From contig OU452201.1 of the NCBI GenBank assembly GCA_911728435.2, positions 15,438,001 to 15,502,000 of the forward strand: a DNA stretch of 64,000 nucleotides. Direction: 5' to 3'. The notes under the pieces are model-generated. The model did no database searches, had not been told where the DNA came from, and saw nothing but the letters and a program-made list of their open reading frames with translations. Of the stretch, positions 1-12,047 are shown in pieces. Each line of letters opens with the position of its first letter. Position 1 is the stretch's first letter. Origin of the DNA: Apoderus coryli (taxonomy: Eukaryota; Arthropoda; Insecta; Coleoptera; Attelabidae). The position numbers were made by a program, and so were the translations under genes.

Positions 1-507
1 GACACCCTGTATCTCGATAACGAAGCATTTGCGGACATGGGTTCACTGGCAAAAAATGCTTAAATCACTTTCAGCAATCTCTAGTTTTCGTTTGTTGCAA
101 CCATAATGAATCACCCTGTATAGTAACCATCCAAACTTTCAAAATAAACGTATGGTTAATTTTCCCAAAACGCCTAAACTACCAACCTCGTGAATAATAT
201 ATGACTTTAGTTTCCATACTGTTCATACAAACGGTTACAAAAAAGAAAATATATCGAGTTTATCACCAACATGTGGTGCATCAACGGATTCAAATGAAGA
301 AAGATAGTTGAATTTGAATGAATGAAGATGTAGATCATTACTATTCAAAATGCAGCAGAACAAACTGACGATTCCGGAACATATTTTTACTGTGTTATAT
401 TCATTAGAGCTTATAGAGGTATGTAATACTCTATTTGTAAAATAAGTATAATAAATCCGACCACATTGTGATTGATTCTTAATTTCTCTATACTCGTTGG
501 GGGAGTA

Positions 508-1500
508 GGGTAAAGTAAGGTATATTCGAGATGATTTTCCTTTTTTTCGTTGGAGAGTAATGGAAATAACATGCGTTGTTGCTACAATTGTGAGGGACTA
601 ACATCCAATAGTTATTCTTGAGATTTATGTATTTTTTTATGAGGAAACTTAGAAAATTACTTAAAAAAACTTTCAAATGACTGTCCTAGTCAAGGAAAGG
701 TAATTTCGTGACTAGGATATGTAATTTCGTGATATGGGGTAGGTTTATTCGTGATACTACAATTAATGCTAAAAATTGGTAGGTAAGATTTTATAAACAG
801 TTACATTGTATCATTAACGCATAACATCTTATTCTGAGTCACCACTGGTAGTTCCAGTGCATCGATTGCACATTAAAACAATTTCTTCGTCAGATGCTTG
901 ACATTTTAGGTGATGTGGTACCAAACAGTAGTAATATTGTATCCACTGTGCTCCATTTTTTTTTCTTACAATTTAATGCGCAATAACCTTTAGTTTAGGT
1001 TTCTAGTCTATTATAAACATAACATTATCTAAAAATATGGAATAATTTTACTGCACACAAAAAAAGATATTTAACATTGAATAACCCTTGTATTTTTAAT
1101 GTCTTCAACGCATGAAAAATATTGTAACAAACAAGCTCCACGGAATAAGCAATTACGGTAAAATTAAGTCAAAATTTGTTAATTATTGTGTACAGGAAGA
1201 TTCCTTATCTAAAATACTATAGATTAATGTAAATTTCATTATCTCAGCTTTCAATTATTCCTGTTGTTCCTGTAGATCGCTTTCCAGTTGCAAAACCCGC
1301 CAAGCACCACATGTAAACAAAGTTTTCTAATGCCTGGAATATTCGTGATATAGAAACGCGAAAGATTGCACAATCTAGTAGGAACATACACTTACTACTA
1401 TCCGAGATGTCATCCATCTAGAGCAAAAGATAACTTGCTGACAAATTTTCATAATTCTATCACGAACTTACCTATATCACGAACATACCTTACTTTACCC
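508..1500 (-). mobile_element. Decayed pogo-like DNA transposon with TA target duplication
   Basis: Both ends carry the inverted repeat GGGTAAAGTAAGGTAT, extending to about 22 bp with one mismatch and immediately flanked by TA (506-507 and 1501-1502). Copies of TTCGTGATA lie inside both ends. Minus strand 829-960 reads a short open segment with GAQWIQ, HHLKC and LMCNRC ending in TAA. It resembles the degraded C-terminal PHD-type finger (W-I-x-C, W-H-x-x-C, C-x-x-C) found on some insect pogo-like transposases. No DDE core remains in this 993-bp copy. Confidence 0.6.
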
Positions 1501-3579
1501 TATCTGTCGTTAAACACTCTATTCTATGTATTACTTTTTTAATTTTCTATGAATAAAAAATAAATTTAGAATGTCAGCATTTGAATATGTAGGTATGTTT
1601 TCATTTTTATGCATGATAATTAAATTGTTATTTATGTTTGATTGACAAAATTAACTTTTTTTTCTAATTATTATTTATTATTGTCATAGCAAACGAAATT
1701 ACTTAGTTAAAATTACACAGGTGAATACCAAAAGGTACTAATTATTGCTAATGAAAATTTTCGCAGAAGCTATTATTTTATTTGGAGGACATACTTATAA
1801 AAAAATACTGTTTTTTGAAAGTTTCAAAAATCAAATCAGTCTCAGAACTATTACCACTTGTTAAGGTATTTACAGTGAGACACGTGTATGTAAGTTAGGA
1901 AGTAGCTAATTTAATTAGTAAATACGGGTATAATAAACGAACAATAATACTACTAGACGGAATGGCGTTAGTGTAATGGCAAGTAGGTACAATTGTTTAA
2001 CAAACGAGTTACTAAAATGCACTAAAAGATTCCCAAACTTAATTCAGGACAATCTCAAATATAGAAATATATGAAATCTGTTCTTTGATATAGCCAATTT
2101 GTAACTTCAAAAATTAATGCTTTTCATATTAAATTCACAAAAGTTAAAAATTCATATTGCCATATTGCACCACTAAAACTCAATGATCTGCTTTTTGATA
2201 ACAATTTGAATTAATCACCTTTAATTATTACTTATTTTTTAATATTTAAATTTTTGTAACATTTCTTTGTAATAAGTACCTATTGTTTAAATGAATTAAC
2301 GAAGTTTAAAATAAAAACTAGATAAACTAATCACAAAGGTGTAAAGAGCAATTATTTTGTATTTTTATCTTTTTTATATGTTCTTGAAACTATTACAATT
2401 ATTATTAAACGTGGCGTAAACCTTAAAACACAAAGAAATATATAAGACAAGATTTTTGTAGGCACTTACAAACTCCCAGGAGGATTGGCTCAGTGCTCGA
2501 TTTCTATTGGCCAATATTTATAAAGACCTTGTTTAAATGCCTGGAGGCAGCATATGATAAAAGTAAACAATCACTAAAAATAATTAATTGTGCTGGGCAC
2601 ATAATTTGTATACGTCAGAATAATAATTGTACTAGCTATAGAAAAATAAAATAAAATATTTAACTGTGCATTAGATTTACCTACCAACATTTAGAGACTC
2701 TCAAAGTGCATACGTATATCCGATATTTTTATCTATTAGACAAAAATATAATAATATACCGGATGTCCCAACGATTTCTCAAAAAGTACGCACTGGAAAA
2801 TTTTGGAGTATACCAGTGTCGATAGGGGCAAATCAATTAAAAGATTTTCTAGGTAGTGGCACTCTCGGATATCGGAAGTTTACTCTCCTATTTTAAATGG
2901 GAACCCCTTGTTATTATTTAATTTTTAGATTCTATCAAAAATTTCAGACATATTTTATGTATAATGTCTTATACCTATTTAGCCATGTTTGAGATTTTTA
3001 ATATTTTACGTCAAAAATTAGGTTTGCAGGCCCTAAAATATTAATAATTTTCCTATAAGAAAGCCTTTATTATTCAATTTGAAGAAATACGGGACCTATT
3101 TTGATATACTAAGTGGATACTTTGATTTAAACTTAATACAGGATGACTACAAATTAAATTATAAAAAATGTAACAAGTCATTTTTTTCAAATGGAAACCA
3201 CTTATCTTTATAATGCTATGTTATTTAGCATTAAATATAAGGGTAACTTTGCGTGTAAAGTTGTCTATTATATTTTATTTATAAATACGTTTTATAAAAA
3301 TGAAATATTAGCAATTAAAGTTTTTTATGCTTAAAATGCTAGTAGGTTCGTAAGATCTGCGTTAAATAGTCCAATTTTATACAAGAATTCTTTTACTGGT
3401 GCATGGCATGGCCAGTTTTGTATGCATCCTGTTATTAGCCTTGTCATATTACTATTTAGTTATAGTGGGTCATTTACTCTCTTAGGGAACGGTTTTCTTG
3501 GGTCATTTACTCTCTAGAATTATGGGGGCAAAAATGCTTTAAAATGGGCTACTTTGATAGAGTAGATCATGCACCTTAC

Positions 3580-3910
3580 TGCTTTCATTACATTTGATGG
3601 AATTAAACCACCACTCGACCCCAACTGATATATGAAAATTTAGCGGTTGTGTCCACCCCTATCACAGGGCTTAAACGATTTCAACCAAAATCTAATGGCT
3701 TCATCCTAGGACTGCCCCAAACTCATATGCCAAAATTTAGCTCAATTGGTTAAAGCGTTTGGGCGCTATCGTGGTAGAATACATACAGACCCATACACAC
3801 AGACAGACAGACTTCCATCTGGAATTGGCCTTAATCGTCTTAGGGAACTTCAAAATTATATCCGTCTTTATCTATTTTTTTCACAATACTTTCTTGCGGG
3901 AAAGTAATAA
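3580..3910 (+). repeat. Probable LINE 3' tail fragment
   Basis: The stretch reads AAAATTTAGCTCAATTGG, then AAAGCGTTTGGGCGCTATC, then ACAGACAGACAGAC. This layout is typical of 3' ends of RTE-like insect retrotransposons, which end in CAGACAGAC-type sequence. There is no coding part. The class assignment is by resemblance only. Confidence 0.35.
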
Positions 3911-6900
3911 AATTGTATGTAGGTACATATTCACATGTATCGATATAATAAAATATTATAGGCGTCCGGTGTACGAAAAATATTGCTTACATGTGCAATA
4001 ATTATAATTTGCGCTATATATTATAGGTAGATATGGCTACTTACGAAGCCTCCCTGGTATAAACGATTTTGTAACAAATTTACCTGACCATAACAATAAT
4101 TATTTCATAGTTTTTCTTTTGTATAATAGAACATATCGATAGGTAATACTGTCTATAAATTAATATTCCTGTTACAAAAAGAAAACAAACTGAAATCAGT
4201 AAGAGCGCGTTGGCATTCAGATGCCATAGAATAGTAACACACACCGGAGAAAAGTTGGACTTTGGAACCTTGACTGAACTCAAAATGTTCAGCGCAACAA
4301 AATAATAGAAACATACAACTATATTGAGAACCCACGAGGAACTTTTTGTTTAATTATTATTTGTAAACTGTGTGGTAAACATAACATAATTGGGGATTTT
4401 AATAAATCAAACTTACGTTATTTTGATTTAGGTATTTTGTGTAGTAATAAAGGTAAAATAATTATTAACAGTGGTTTGATGAATAGTTAAAAGCAAATCG
4501 TGAGTATTTTCAATTATTTTTCTTAAACATTTATCTAGTTGTAATTTTCAGTTTCTTTAGACATAGTAAATACTTATCTAATATTTGATTTTTATTAGTC
4601 ACTATTTCATTTTATTTAATACCTATTTTTCGGAAGCGCAATATTAAATTTAAAGTAAATCGACACACAATAATTTTAATTGAAATCTTTTTTGTTTTAG
4701 GGACCAAATATGTTTCGTAATAAATTTATTCCTTCATCAGTGGTTTAATAATAATTTCGTTAAAAATCCATAATTCAATTTCTGATTGTAGACGCAGTCA
4801 GCAACATACTATAAATTATGTACCTATGTTTGTTGTAATTTTTAATTAAAAATTATTGTCGTACATTATTTTATTTTTATATTTTATTGTTTATTGGAAT
4901 TGAAAGGTTATAATTGTATGACAATAATTTTAATTGAAAATATCACTTTTCTTTACAAAACTCTACGTAGGTATATTAAATTGAATTACAGTACATATGC
5001 ATACCTATTGCTGACTGTGTTTGCTTTCAGAAATTAAATAAAACATAGATTCCTAACGAAATTTTTTGAATGTTTGTGTGAGTTTTTAGATTTATTCCGA
5101 AATTTGTTTGCTCCCTAATAGAATAGTTTTGATTAAACATTATTTTTTGAGAATTACTTCAATTTTTTGCATCTCCAATTATATGACTCGATCTGTAATG
5201 AATATTGAAGATATAGATTCAAGCGATCTGTCTGCCTAGCAAAAATACTTACTACTTTGCGTACTTGTTAGATAATAGGTAGGTATTAGCTGTAGGTGTC
5301 ATCAAAAAAAAGAATTCTGCGTTTTTGATTGTTTATTTTTGTTAATAAAGTATCTAGACAGAACTGTGGTTATACTACCCTCAGTGGAGTCTACTAGAGA
5401 TTCCAATATAATTTTATAAATTACAAACAAAAATAATTCGTCTTGATAATTTTATTTGTTTACATATCAGTTAAATTGAATACAATTTAATTAGATAATG
5501 TTTAACGCGGAACAACACATATATTAAACATAAACCTAAATCTTCTCGTAACGATGAAAGTCAGACTATTTATAAAACTATTTATAAAATTCCAAAGTCC
5601 AAATAATAGCAACACATGACACTTAGCCTGATTACAACATTGTGAAAAATCCGATTTTACAAATTTATTTCTTCAATCGAATTGACTCCATACCCTTCAC
5701 TTGTCCATCTTTCTTTTGTTCACTTATTTATAATTCTTTTGTTATCGGTATTACATTTTTAATTCGTCATTCATGCAATTCATAATCACTCAATATTGAT
5801 CAGATCTAATTATTATACATACAAATTAGCGTAGTCGAAACTTAACAGTTTTTGTAATAATTTTAACTTTGTAATTATATAATTTCGGATTGAAACATTT
5901 AAATAACAAATTTACCTGTTATTTAGTTAGAAAAAATATTTATTATGCAATTAACATAATTGTAAATCAACTGTCAAGTAAATTTTATTTCAATAATAGA
6001 ATATTTTTAATATTTTAATACAAACATAAATCTAAATGTTTATTAATGATAATATATTTAAGTAATGGATATTTAATTTACGGCGCCCATCACATTTTGT
6101 GCATTATTATGAACAAAAAGACACTTATTGTTCATTATTAACAGCACCAAAATGGTTAGCAAATAAAAAAAAAGGCAACTGGATAGTCAAATTCAGTTAA
6201 TTTAATTTCTTTTTTTTTCGAGAGATTTACCAACGTAATCTGAGAATACATCCTTATAAAGTTATCACTTGTTAATTTTTCTATGAAAATTGTGTTTTCT
6301 AACGCACGAAATAAAGAGCACTTTAAAAAGCTTATTAAGTAATTATGATTAATATTATAGAGCTTAAATAGAAACAATGCTGGATAAATCTAGCGTCAAA
6401 TTTATTTTATCATTCCCTCAGCTTCTGGTATTCAAGAATTGGAATTTTTGAATAAAATCTTACGCGTTACCACATGAGCATGGTACCTTATATGCACCAG
6501 ATGCTTTGAGGGGGTACGTTTCTTTATTGGTCTGTTCATAATCGGATAATTTTGAACATATTGTGAATCTAGATTTAAACATTAGTGTTTCAAGATTTTT
6601 AAGATGCAGTCAGTTATACCTTGTACATATAACGACTTGATCAACTGAGAACTGATGAGACTCACTACTGTTATCGGTGTTGGAACTAGGTTATTTAAAT
6701 ATCTTTTAATTTATAGTTATTGGAGAGTAGAACAGACTTAAGATGTGATAGCTCCGATTCAAGAGATTCAGGTTGTGACAGAGAGAATGCTAATGAATTT
6801 ATTACGGATGACTTTAGAGCTGGTGATGTGAATGGACGTTGAGATACCTGTCAGTGTGTGTTGGCTTCCTAAGTGAAAGTGCCATCAACATATCTCTTCC

Positions 6901-7308
6901 ATTATATAGACAGTCACAACATAACATTGTTTGTTGGTAGATCCTACTAACATGAAATTTTATTAAATTATTTTTCTGTGATAATTTCATTATTTCATCT
7001 AAATGATGTTTTGTTTTTTTATTAACTTGGACAAAGAATCGAACCAATAATTAGAATAGCCCTGAATATGCCTAAATAAATAGGCAAAACATTGGCAAAA
7101 GAAAAATTCACAAAAATCGAAAACAACTTTGGGTCGGATTTCAGTAATAGTTCAATAGTTTAAGTGAATAAGCGTCTGAACGATTTACTGTGGACCGTAG
7201 CACACTAAAGATGTGTTACATGTTACAAGTTTGAGAACGTTGAACAAGCACCTAGGACAACATGAGAGAAGGGCGCTCCTCACAACATAAACGCTTCATT
7301 TATTGCAG

Positions 7309-7346
7309 CAAAGATTAATAATGTATATTGTGTACATTAATATTTG
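7309..7346. mobile_element. 38-bp micro-insertion with 7-bp target duplication (CAAAGATTAAT family)
   Basis: A 38-bp stretch begins CAAAGATTAAT and ends ATTAATATTTG, nearly its inverse. It is flanked on both sides by ATTGCAG (7302-7308 and 7347-7353). It appears to be two transposon termini with almost nothing between them. The same termini and duplication length occur at 21076 and 60739. Confidence 0.65.
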
Positions 7347-10300
7347 ATTGCAGCATTATTGAAGCGTATTACAGGAGTATTTGCCAATTGGCACCCAAAA
7401 ATCCGTAAACTACGTCCATATATTATCCTTCAACGATCTTTTATGTCAGACGTTCTTGTTGGCGTAGCGTGAACAGATTGTAGAGCAAATGTAAGTTATT
7501 CGCAGCAAATGTAAACTCGACTTTAAACTATGAGATTTATAATTGCGGGGACATATACTTACATATTTTTAGTACTCTTGAAGTTGTATAATTCACGACC
7601 TACCATGAAAAATGATGTCCTGGGGCAAGTTAAAGGAGAACGTTAGGTTATTGATTAGACCAATCTACAATAATTATTGTCAACTGTACAGTTTTGAAAC
7701 TTCTTCATTTCATCATTTTGCATTTATTGTTTTGCAGGTACATTTTGATATATTTAAATTTTATGAAACTTAACATACAGTTTTATAAATAGTTCGAAAA
7801 CCTAATGCCTAATCAGGTTTTCACAGATTATTTACGTTTACATATATTCTAAGTTTAAGACGGTTTTATTAATAAATACCCAGTAATAACTAAACAAATA
7901 TCAACATTGTACAATAATAATTAAACCAATGCGACCTTTGTAACGATACAACTACATACGCAGAATATTTTTAAAATGTTATCTCCGAATTCTACTTTTT
8001 TAGTATCGTTTATGAGATAGCTTTATTCCATTATACAGTTTGTCCAGAAAAATCGCATCTACATTTTATCAGATGCAACAAGTGGCTACGGAGATCAAAA
8101 AAATTTCTCATGTTATTTTGAGCACTCTCGACTGATAAATTTCGTATGCCTAATTCAAGAATTCATTATTCTTTTGAGATTAGAGTAGGTATGCGAACTG
8201 CCCTAATCGTGATTCGAGAATAGACCCCCCAGTGTCAATTTGATGTGCGATTTTTCTTATGTTTTCCAATTAAAACAAATATATCACCGCCAAAATTATT
8301 GCTTTTCTTTATGCTATTATGTATGTTATATACTAATACAATTTGTGGTCATTTTTGACTGTTGATGTTGGACGTTCTCATAATCTTGAAATATGTATGA
8401 ACTTAATTAACATTTTCAATAAATATTTTGGTGGTGACGTGTTTTTGTATGGTTTGCTTCTAGTTGCACTCCACTGTGAAAGCGGAACTATTAAATAAAT
8501 ATAAATAAACAAATATACCTAATCATTTTTTTTGCTATTTTTGCTTTTTTTTTTTTATCAAAAACACTATTAAACATGTTGATTCAAATGCAATTAGGTA
8601 GACTCAAATATATTTTTTTTTGGAATGAAAATATCCTTCAATGATAACTACAAAATAAAACTGGTACCGCTACGGTGCGGCGTGGCGCCCACGAAAGATT
8701 TAAAAATGAGATTATACATGTAATCATTATGCTCTAATCTGACGCACAAAATTTATAAACAAAAGCGCATCTAAAATAGCTGCGAAACAAAGTAGACCGT
8801 AGGGTCGGTGAAATTTTGAAAAATAAATGAAGGGTGCTAAAAAGTAACTAAAATAACATATCTATAAACTCTAATAAACCATTTTACAAATGAAATAGCT
8901 ACAATTATGAGCATAGGAAAATTGTAAAAAGTAAAAATAGTTTTAATATGAAATTTAATCTTAACTCAATCATATTTTACATTTGCATTAAAAATTAAAA
9001 TAAAATCGTTGACAATCAAGTAGGTATATCTAATCAGTGTAGTGCGGCAAGAAGGAGACAAAAATAAATAAATATTAAAAATGTTGTAAAAACGAAAGTA
9101 ATAAAGCAGTTATATTTTATATTGCACTAAAGGTCTACTTATCCAAGTCAAAAAAATTTCGTACCTACCTACTAAAATGAAAGATGAACTTTCTGTTTCA
9201 AATAACATACATAACACATAATAACCGGATAATTAATAATAATAATAAATAATTAAAGGAAAGCTATCTGTATATACAAAGTACACTGATTATTTTAATG
9301 CTAAATTGAAATAAATAGAATTTAATAGCCTTATGGTACAAATTTCATATTCTACATGTGTAATAACAATTAAACAATAAACAAAGTGAATTATATTTTT
9401 GACTAGATAATCTTGTTTATTTATTAAAACGTAATCATGATAAGAAAATGTGGACTTTGATAAAGTTTATTGAATTAAAATATATTTAGGTACGTCGTAG
9501 ATATTATCATGTATTTTTGAATGGAATCTAATTTTACAATCGAACATAGCCAATGACTAGACTACTGACTCATCACTCATATCTAAAATGAAAAACTCGT
9601 AGATCTCTGGTATTATTCGTATAAACTCTTCAAATTGAAGGATTGTGTTAATACTCTGATATTCAGATTTGTTTTCTTTAACTCTCAGCAATATAAGATC
9701 TTGGCCTTCAACACTAGGACGAAATCACCTTGAAATTTGTTGCGCTCTCAATGGACACGCCTTGAAAACAACAGACCAGCAGAGTATCACGGTGTTATAA
9801 TTACAAGGGATTGGAAGTGGGAATATCATGTCTCTATCATACAGCTTTATATCAATCAATATTAAAATATAAAAACATTAAATAAACTTATTTTGCACAA
9901 CATAATAAAAAAATAAATACAGGAACATAAAAAATAAAATATCAGAAAAGAAAACTTAGATATAAAAAAATATATATTATACTTTTTCTGTCCAATATAA
10001 TAAAAATATGATTAAATAAATGCAATTGCGGACGCTGTGGGGCTCACGCGACGCCCCTGGCATTTAGAAATCAAACCGTTTGACAGTCTCATTGGTTTCT
10101 ACCAAATTAAATCTTTCGTTTCTAACGTTTTCCATCTCAAATAAAAAAAAAACTTTGAGCGTCCCAATATGGGTAATGATATATTTGGATCCTGTTTGGA
10201 ATAAATATCTTACTGTTATTATTATTCTTCTCAAAGATACGCTACTGTAATTGATTCTACATTAGCGTATATTTTTTTGTTTTATTATTCCAACATAACA

Positions 10301-11449
10301 ATTCATAGGCAACGTGTGTGCACAAACTTTCTATTAACAAAATTATATTACAGATATTTGAACTTTGATCCTTAGGAGAGTCACCTCTATGTACCACGAT
10401 TTAAAAAATTACTGTCTATGACATATATGTTATATAAGAGGAAATATATATGTATTTCCGTTGTTTCAATTAAAATAAAAAATACCTCCGCAATATATAT
10501 TTTTGGTAAATTAAATTTTAACAGTAAATTGATAAAAATAAAATTTTGACCTTCAAGTTATTATACAAAACACTATTTTCTTGTTTACCATTGCTAGACT
10601 TACCAACTCATTTTTTGTTATCAACATTTTTGTTTGTTTGTTACTTTATTAATCTCATAACGTGTGTAAGGGGAAATGGACAATCCATTTTCACCGTGCA
10701 CATGTAGGTAAAATAAACGTTTGGATAGCCACGCTAAGTAGCCGTTTTTGGGATTTAGAATCTAGAACCTAGAACCACAGATTTAAATCTGTGCTAGAAC
10801 TATATAGATATCAGTTTTTTGAGAACCATTTATTTATTATATTCGAAGAGATATGAACAATGTTCTTTATGCAATCAATTGTCCAACTCAATCGCCAGAT
10901 CTCAATCCCATGAATTTTGCAATTAATTGATAATAAAAAGAGTTAATTTTTTATTAACTATTATCTTTGAACTTAATTTACTAAAAAATGTCTGGTATTT
11001 TGATAATACATAAGAGTATGTTTATCCCAGGAAATACTTGCTTGCTTACTCTTGTTTTAAGGAGTACGTTGATAAGAAATCATTAATAAGCAGTTTTGAA
11101 CAGGGGTTCATTAAACTACCATTTATTTTTAGGTAATTTATCACCATAGAAATATTGGTTTTAACAACCTTGTATTTTATATTGTCAAAAAAGATTCAAG
11201 AATGTTGTCTTACGACGTACGAAGGCCGGTCTTACAATATGACGTTTTGTTGCTTTAAAAACTGCATTGCTTGGTGTAGAATCATTATTTGTCGTTGGAG
11301 GTTGAGGTTTTTGAGGCTCAGCAATCACTATTAGCAAACAAATGTCACCATCATCTTTTTGGAGACAATTTGAGAACAGATGACTTGTCGGCTTTTCTTC
11401 CCCTTCACATTTGTTTTCGGATAAATCCACGAGAATGCTCTACGCGTTT

Positions 11450-11720
11450 TTAGGTTTTCCTGTGCATTTGACTTTATCTTCTTTCTGTTCTTCGGTCAAC
11501 AGATGCCGTATATACACACACAAATACTTCATGTACAAATTTTTGAATCTCACGATTAGTCACATGTTGATCTTCCTTGATGAGCTTGCTCACAGCACCG
11601 ATATTTTTCTTGGTTACTGCCATTCTTGGTGCACCTGTTCTTGGATCGGTTAAGACTCAAGCTTCCACGTTTGAATTCTTCACACCAACGAGAATATGTC
11701 GACCAATATTATTGTGCTCC
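11450..11720 (-). pseudogene. Broken mariner-type transposase (N-terminal DNA-binding part)
   Basis: The minus strand encodes, with frameshifts and stops, YSRWCEEFKRGSLSLN (about 11650-11697), DPRTGAPRMAVTKKNIGAV and KLIKEDQHVTNREIQ. It then reads LLTEEQKEDKVKC (about 11461-11502). This order is that of the helix-turn-helix region of insect mariner-like transposases. The catalytic domain is not recognisable. The open stretch further left (11185-11430, minus) has no clear relation and may be unrelated sequence. Confidence 0.7.
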
Positions 11721-12014
11721 ATTGCTGAAAACAGAAAACAGCTAGGCAGGCATCCTTGACGAAATAATTGTCGTCGAATGATACATTTCTTGCGCGAAAA
11801 TTTTCTTATAGATTAACTACATTTTTCGAATAACTTGTTTTGATTTGCTTAGTGGCAGCTCTACTATAAAAAGAGTCCTCGCGTAACTTTTATTATTTTG
11901 GAGGTTGAATGGTATTTTGTATGGACTACATGACTACCCTTTGACATGTTATAATCGTCTCAGTTCCTGCTTCAAAAAAGTAATAGAAAATAATATATAT
12001 ATTTTTTTTTGCAG

Positions 12015-12047
12015 AAATTTTAATAGACGTTAACAGTATTTATAAAA
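12015..12047 (+). other. 5' untranslated part of the first coding exon of the acyl-CoA synthetase gene
   Basis: A long T-rich tract ending in GCAG at 12011-12014 makes a strong splice acceptor 33 bases before the ATG. The mRNA probably has at least one upstream non-coding exon, which cannot be located. The promoter is therefore not identified. Confidence 0.5.

Larger units (their letters stand above)
1501..11449. other. Intergenic stretch with no gene seen
   Basis: Apart from the LINE-like tail and the 38-bp insertion listed separately, I see only AT-rich sequence with short random frames. There is no splice-compatible run of coding exons and no RNA gene. A TTGGCC...TTTATAAAG combination near 2510-2523 could resemble a promoter, but no gene follows. 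Confidence 0.5.

Noticed and set aside
10776..10793. 18-bp perfect palindrome CACAGATTTAAATCTGTG
   Set aside because: It is short and AT-rich and has no flanking duplication; chance is likely in 64 kb.
11185..11430. 81-residue minus frame ending VRPAFVRRKTTFLNLF
   Set aside because: It follows the mariner relic, but its residues do not match the expected catalytic region, so it was not added to the relic.
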